Below, in pieces: positions 60,001-64,000 of a DNA stretch of 64,000 nt. Position numbers and translations under genes: made by a program. This DNA is from Ornithodoros turicata (taxonomy: Eukaryota > Arthropoda > Arachnida > Ixodida > Argasidae), in assembly GCF_037126465.1 (NCBI RefSeq), contig NC_088206.1, forward strand, positions 72,915,687 to 72,979,686, written 5' to 3'. Under the pieces are notes generated by a model, which saw only the letters and a list, made by a program, of their open reading frames with translations, was not told where the DNA came from and did not search any database. Numbering within the stretch: the stretch's first letter is position 1; each line of letters starts with the position of its first letter.

Positions 60001-63000
60001 TAAATTCGACAACGTGATATATAAGCAGATTGAAGGTTGCCCTATGGGAAGTCCTGTCTCGGTCTCTGCCGCGAACCTTGTCATGGAATACATTGAAGAA
60101 CAGGTTCTCAGCTCCCATATCATCGATGTTAAATTCTACAAACGCTATGTGGATGACACTTTTGTAGTTCTGAAACGCAATGACGTCCCATTTCATGCAT
60201 TACTCAACAGTGTTCACCGCAACATCCAGTTTACCCTAGAGGAGGAGGAGAATTCACAGCTTCCTTTTCTTGATGTTTTAGTATCACGTAGTGACTCAGG
60301 TGCAATTAACACCAGTGTCTATCATAAACCCTGTGATAATGGATCGGTTTTAGATTTTTACTCTGACCATGCGCCCGAACACAAGCGTGCTGCCATCAGG
60401 TTCCTTTTTAATCGTTCTGACGAGATACCTAGCACGTATCAAGCTAAGAAATCTGAGCAGTTTTTAGCCACTAACATTCTATCTAAGTGTCATTACCCCG
60501 AGCGTTTCATCAAAGACATGGTCTCCAAAATGTGTTCCGTCTCAGATAACCGACCTGCCCCCGACAATATTGTATGCATTCCTTATGTACGTGGCCTATC
60601 AGAGTCAGTACGAAGGCTGTTAAAGCCATTTGGTATTGTAACCACTTTCAAGCCCCGTCAAACATTACGCAACATTCTGTGCCATCCCAAGGACTCTGTG
60701 CCCCACATGTACAAAGCAGGGGTTGTATACAAACTGGAATGTCAACAATGCGACACGTGCTATGTAGGGGAAACTGCGAGGAAGAAGGTCACCAGAATGA
60801 AGGAGCACAAGGCACAATTGACAAAACCACCAGCAAAGAATCAACGCACCGAACTTGTCGATCACGTGTTAAGAACAGGACATACTTTCAATTTTGACAA
60901 CGCGACAACATTGACCTTTGAACACAGATGGGGGGTGAGAAAATTCCTTGAATCTTGGCACATTCATAGCGAGATAAATGCCTGTAACAGTCACAAGGGG
61001 CCCTTACCAGTCTGTTACAAGGGTTTAAAAGGATTCCCGTTTTAAGCCCCCGTTTCATTTTCCTGTGCTGATGATGACGCCCGAATAGGTGTCGAAACGT
61101 TCACGCTTTTCTTCTTTTTACAACTTGTTATGCAAGCCAGTGTTACTCCATACTATTAAAGATATATATATATATATATATTTATCTGCTTCATTTCACG
61201 CCTTAAAGGGACGGTTCCATCCGGAAACACAGCTATATGAAGCAGATACCACTATGCCGGCCGACAATATACTTGGCTAATTTTTTTCGTTCGAAAGTTA
61301 AATTAACGAATTTTAAAGATGAGCGCTGCTTCCGCCTCTGCAGAGGCTCCGGCGGCGTGACGTCACTCCCTAACCGGAGGAGTGAGAGGGCGGCGCTCGG
61401 AGGAGGAAAGGCGCCCTCCAAGACGGCCAAGGAGTTTCCGTTTCTCAAGGCTGTGCTCTGATTGGTGGTGTTAGGAATGACGTTTTCGCCGTTTTGCAGA
61501 GAGGGATTTCCGGCATACGCTCGACATCCGGCGTCTGCTCTTTTGTCGCGTATTCCATCGCGCATAACTGTCAAACTACGGCATTATTGCGCGTAGGATT
61601 TTAGATACCGTGGTCAATGGTACACGAGGAATAAAATGACATCGAAATTGATCGGAACGGGTGCAACTGTTCCTTTAATTACAGTTTCAATAACGCGGAA
61701 GCTATATTTTCAATTTGGCTCACTCGAGCAGAAATTACACGGTGCTGTCTGAGAGTAATCCAACGGGGAGTAATTGAGTAGTAACTCGCGAATTCACCAA
61801 ATAATGAAGGATTAAAGCTCGTCTCCGCTCCTGCTCTAGAAGAGTACAGATGTCCCAACACGGTAGCAAGCGGCTCGTGAGTTGATGAAATAATTTTTGA
61901 TTGACGACTGCTGCTTGACAGTTTGTTTCCGCTTCGTAGGTGTGGCTAGGAGTGTTCACAGCCATGCTGGTGGTCGGCCTCGCGCTCGCTCTGGTTGAAA
62001 ACAACTTTCGCTGCTCTGGTCTCGCAAGAGCCGTTTATTTCGCTGTTTTGGAGCTCTTCTCAATATTCCTCATGGAAGGTGAGTTGGAACATAGGGAAGG
62101 AAGTAACTTGTTTTCACTACTGCCAGGGTAAGTCACATATATAGCCAACGAGAGCGAATAGTAGCCACTACAAGTGGCCAAAAATATTAGCAAAAAATAG
62201 CCAACAATAGATGCACCAGTAGTGCATGGCCAGTAGTAGCCGAGCCTATATTACTCAGATAACGAACGTTCGAGGGTAGAAAGGGTATGGGTAGCCATAC
62301 CCTAGCCATGTGCTAATCACGAGCGATGACATTGCAGCCTCTCCACGAGTGACACACGGATCCGTGAAGCGGAGCCTGATTGGCGTTTGGTGGTTGACTG
62401 CGTTTGTAATGGCGTCTGCCTTCACGGGTCACATGAAGGCCAGTCTGACCCAGAGGGACGAAGCACCACGCATGGACCGCATCGCAGACGTCGTCGCTAA
62501 GCGTCACGTGGCGCCCGTCATCATCCGGGGAACCACGTACGAGGAAGTGTTTAAAGCAAGTATCATTCACCGGATTACCACAGTAGGCTATGTACAGGGT
62601 GGGTGCAGGGCGGTTACGGAGCAGTTGCGTCTGGCTACCGCTAGGCGTACCAGATCTCGTTTTGTTTCTGTGTAGGTGGCACCCCTAGCGGTAGGGTGAT
62701 GCGGTTTCGTCAACTGACCCTAAGAACGGCGTGGTTGAGAAGGAAAGCGAAACGGAAAGCAGAGAGGGGACTGATGACAGCGACGCTGTTGCATGCAAGT
62801 TTAACGGATTTGACCAACTGCGTTTCAGATATAGCATATGCATATATATGATGCACCGCTTTGATTTGTTGTGCATACTGGTGGCAGTACAGCGGCTTGT
62901 ATCGCACCATTGCGGTGCGCGTTATACATCGAATGTTTTTCAAATTCGGCCCGTTCTTAGGGGTGCGCGTTATACACCGGAAAATACGGTAGATTCTGTA

Positions 63001-63967
63001 TACCCGCTCTCGCGTAACTTAAAATGGTCGTAGATTATAACTAGTATACTTGTAAAAATAGCCCACAGATGGTGCCACAGTTCTCCGGAGAAGCGTCAAG
63101 CAGCCAAACACGTATCCCTCCAAAAGCAGCGCCGCAGCAGAGCTCGCGAAAATTCAAATCGAGACCATCGGACGCACTGGTGCGCCCATACTCTTCAAAG
63201 GGCTAATGTTCCGCATGAATCTAATATGTCTAAATGCTAGTAGAGAAAACTCCCTCTTCATCCATCGGCCGTGTAATGCAATACTGTGCTTGCGCTCAAC
63301 CTTTTGAAAAGCCTATCTATGCAATATAAAACTGTCTACAGAAGCTGAACGACAAATAGCTAAGCCCTAATTGAATACAGACAGCAAGCGCTATAAGGTT
63401 TGCGAAGGTTGGTATAAGGCGACAATGCAAATTCTTACAACATTCACACATTCACATTCTGCGTTGACTAGTTTCTTTCTTTTTTTTTCGAATGTATGGA
63501 GGGAGATCCACAACGTGCACCGCGAATTTTAGAAGGAGACACCATAAACAATACAGTAAATCGCGATCATGCCAAACATTTCAGACATCGAAAGACGACG
63601 ATGTCTGCTCGATCGAACGGTGACGATCGAGGACGTGATCCTACTTTCCACGTCAGGTATGCACTTCAGACAGGGGCATCGAAAAAAAAAACTATCAGGA
63701 ACTGTCTCGTTCGCTCGAAATCCAAATTCAATACAAGTCAATCCAATCAAATTTCAGAACACTCATGATCGAACCCAACAGCAACTCTGGGCCGTTGTCA
63801 AGCGCATGCGCAGTGTGCTTCCGGCTCGACAAGTCTTCACTCGAGAGATTTTTGACGATGTGCTGGCTGGCAAAAAGGTGCAACTGTCTCACACGTTGTT
63901 CATTCGTGAAAAAGACTACAACTTCGATAGCACTCACCGACTTCGAAAATTCCTGTTTTCTATTCAG
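57003..63967 (+). CDS. Ionotropic receptor (iGluR/IR superfamily), seven exons, partial
   Basis: Exons: 57003-57185 (start uncertain; 57114 is an alternative acceptor), 57326-57429, 57560-57650, 59081-59242, 61940-62078, 62338-62555, 63758-63967; all phases agree. S1 ligand-binding half: [36 protein letters not shown], then [13 protein letters not shown], where R aligns with the glutamate-binding Arg of iGluRs. Pre-M1/M1: [19 protein letters not shown]3: [19 protein letters not shown]...ASLT, the SYTANLAAF-equivalent. S2: [18 protein letters not shown] through [17 protein letters not shown]. The rest lies beyond the right edge. Such receptors are ligand-gated cation channels of the plasma membrane, in arthropods mostly chemosensory. 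I cannot assign a subfamily (IR25a, IR93a or a divergent IR). The intron at 59243-61939 hosts two mobile elements. Confidence 0.88.
58893..58986. repeat. 94-nt hairpin in a receptor intron
   Basis: CTAGGGGAAACATAAATAAA...GTACACAAACGCAAGTG pairs with CACTTGTGTTTGTGTACGTC...ATTTATTTTGCCCTAG around a 5-nt loop. There are few mismatches in about 44 pairs. It ends 94 bases before receptor exon 4. Confidence 0.65.
59513..59544 (-). ncRNA. Hammerhead-ribozyme-like core, inverted copy
   Basis: Exact complement of 61068-61099, in the inverted left arm of the Penelope-like element. The same reservations apply. Confidence 0.45.
59567..59950 (-). pseudogene. Inverted Penelope-like RT fragment fused to the element's 3' coding end
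   Basis: The minus strand reads an RT segment with [12 protein letters not shown] and [10 protein letters not shown], then jumps in frame at 59714/59713 to the last codons of the element ([13 protein letters not shown]...). The RT active-site region and the nuclease are missing from this arm. It covers RT sequence absent from the forward copy and overlaps it by 54 bp. Confidence 0.8.
59951..61045 (+). pseudogene. Penelope-like RT plus GIY-YIG endonuclease, 5'-truncated frame
   Basis: 364 open codons to TAA; the first codon is GTG inside the RT, so the true start is missing. RT motifs: GCPMGSPVS (29-37) and YVDDTF (66-71), with [10 protein letters not shown] (104-113) typical of this group. 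C-terminal GIY-YIG nuclease: [20 protein letters not shown] (256-275), with GVVY and YVG as its signature, followed by KEHK. The RT-then-GIY-YIG order is diagnostic of Penelope-like elements. No stops interrupt it, so the insertion is recent, but without its N terminus it is presumably not active by itself. Confidence 0.88.
61068..61099 (+). ncRNA. Hammerhead-ribozyme-like core in the Penelope-like element
   Basis: CTGATGA, one extra T, stem GACGCC / loop CGAATA / stem GGTGTC, then GAAACG. This is the hammerhead order CUGANGA - stem II - GAAA. Penelope-like elements are known to carry hammerhead motifs in their terminal repeats. The extra base and an unclear stem III/cleavage site make activity uncertain. 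The inverted arm has the same motif at 59513-59544 on the minus strand. Confidence 0.5.
61207..61674. mobile_element. TTAA-flanked MITE (piggyBac-like), 468 bp
   Basis: Flanked by TTAA (61203-61206 and 61675-61678). Ends AGGGACGGTTCC and GGTGCAACTGTTCCT are imperfect inverted copies. It sits only 45 bp from the Penelope-like element in the same receptor intron. A partial relative is at 41640-41945. It encodes no protein. Confidence 0.7.
62556..63757. other. Receptor intron 6, GC-AG type
   Basis: Predicted donor AAA then gcaagt at 62556 and acceptor tttcag ending at 63757. Exons on both sides are phase 0 and join ...YEEVFK + NTHDRTQQ. The interior has no recognised exon; frames at 62731-63033 and 63496-63768 are not supported. 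Confidence 0.65.
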
Positions 63968-64000
63968 GTCATATTTCTGGAGCCAACGCTATTTTTTCAC

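Larger units (their letters stand above)
59451..61161 (+). mobile_element. Penelope-like element with inverted ends (snap-back copy)
   Basis: A forward 5'-truncated copy (59951-61161) encodes reverse transcriptase and a GIY-YIG nuclease. It is preceded by an inverted piece (59451-59950) made of the element's last 263 bp joined to an upstream RT segment. The outer 263 bp (59451-59713 and 60899-61161) are exact inverted copies by eye. A further 54 bp (59714-59767 and 59951-60004) are also inverted copies. Such terminal rearrangements are characteristic of Penelope-like elements. It lies in the receptor intron between exons 4 and 5, next to TATA microsatellite sequence on both sides. Confidence 0.88.

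Noticed and set aside
59951..61045. Penelope-like frame as a complete host gene
   Set aside because: It starts inside the RT domain at a GTG, is flanked by inverted element ends, and lies in an intron.
63552..63656. Exon-like stretch before receptor exon 7 with a GTATGC donor
   Set aside because: Inserting it would interrupt the S2 domain, which joins smoothly and in phase from 62555 to 63758.

Overview
The window is metazoan nuclear DNA: genes split into short exons with GT-AG introns, AT-rich non-coding sequence, and many transposable elements. The ionotropic-receptor gene, a BEL/Pao element, a Penelope-like element and tRNA-derived SINEs point to a protostome invertebrate, most likely an arthropod. 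A tick or other arachnid is my best guess, but I cannot prove the species from sequence alone.

Four protein-coding genes can be supported. (1) 154-2061, minus strand: the first five coding exons of a PHTF-family membrane protein, running off the left edge. (2) 8397-9068, minus strand: an uninterrupted 223-codon gene for nuclear poly(A)-binding protein (PABPN1/Pabp2). (3) 33846-50302, plus strand: a complete lipin (phosphatidate phosphatase) gene. I reconstructed 17 coding exons whose phases all agree, giving 1023 codons plus stop. (4) about 57003-63967, plus strand: seven exons of an ionotropic receptor (iGluR/IR superfamily), running off the right edge and including a predicted GC-AG intron. 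There is one convincing RNA gene, tRNA-Glu(UUC) at 54651-54722 on the minus strand.

The rest is mostly mobile DNA. A nearly intact BEL/Pao LTR retrotransposon fills 21321-27613 (minus): 399-bp LTRs differing at 2 sites, 5-bp target duplication ATATC, tRNA-Phe primer site, polypurine tract and a full gag-pol frame. A Penelope-like element sits in an ionotropic-receptor intron (59451-61161). Its 263-bp ends are exact inverted copies, each with a hammerhead-ribozyme-like core. Non-autonomous DNA elements with recognisable target duplications are frequent: hAT-like elements with 8-bp duplications in lipin introns, TA-flanked and TTAA-flanked elements, and long fold-backs. Three tRNA-derived SINE copies, a snap-back SINE fragment, a roughly 100-bp minisatellite and several isolated hairpins complete the picture.

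The four genes have no evident functional link. Lipin makes diacylglycerol and can act in the nucleus, PABPN1 controls poly(A) tail length, PHTF is an endomembrane protein, and the receptor is probably chemosensory or a divergent glutamate receptor. I see no prokaryotic-type system (operon, CRISPR, phage).
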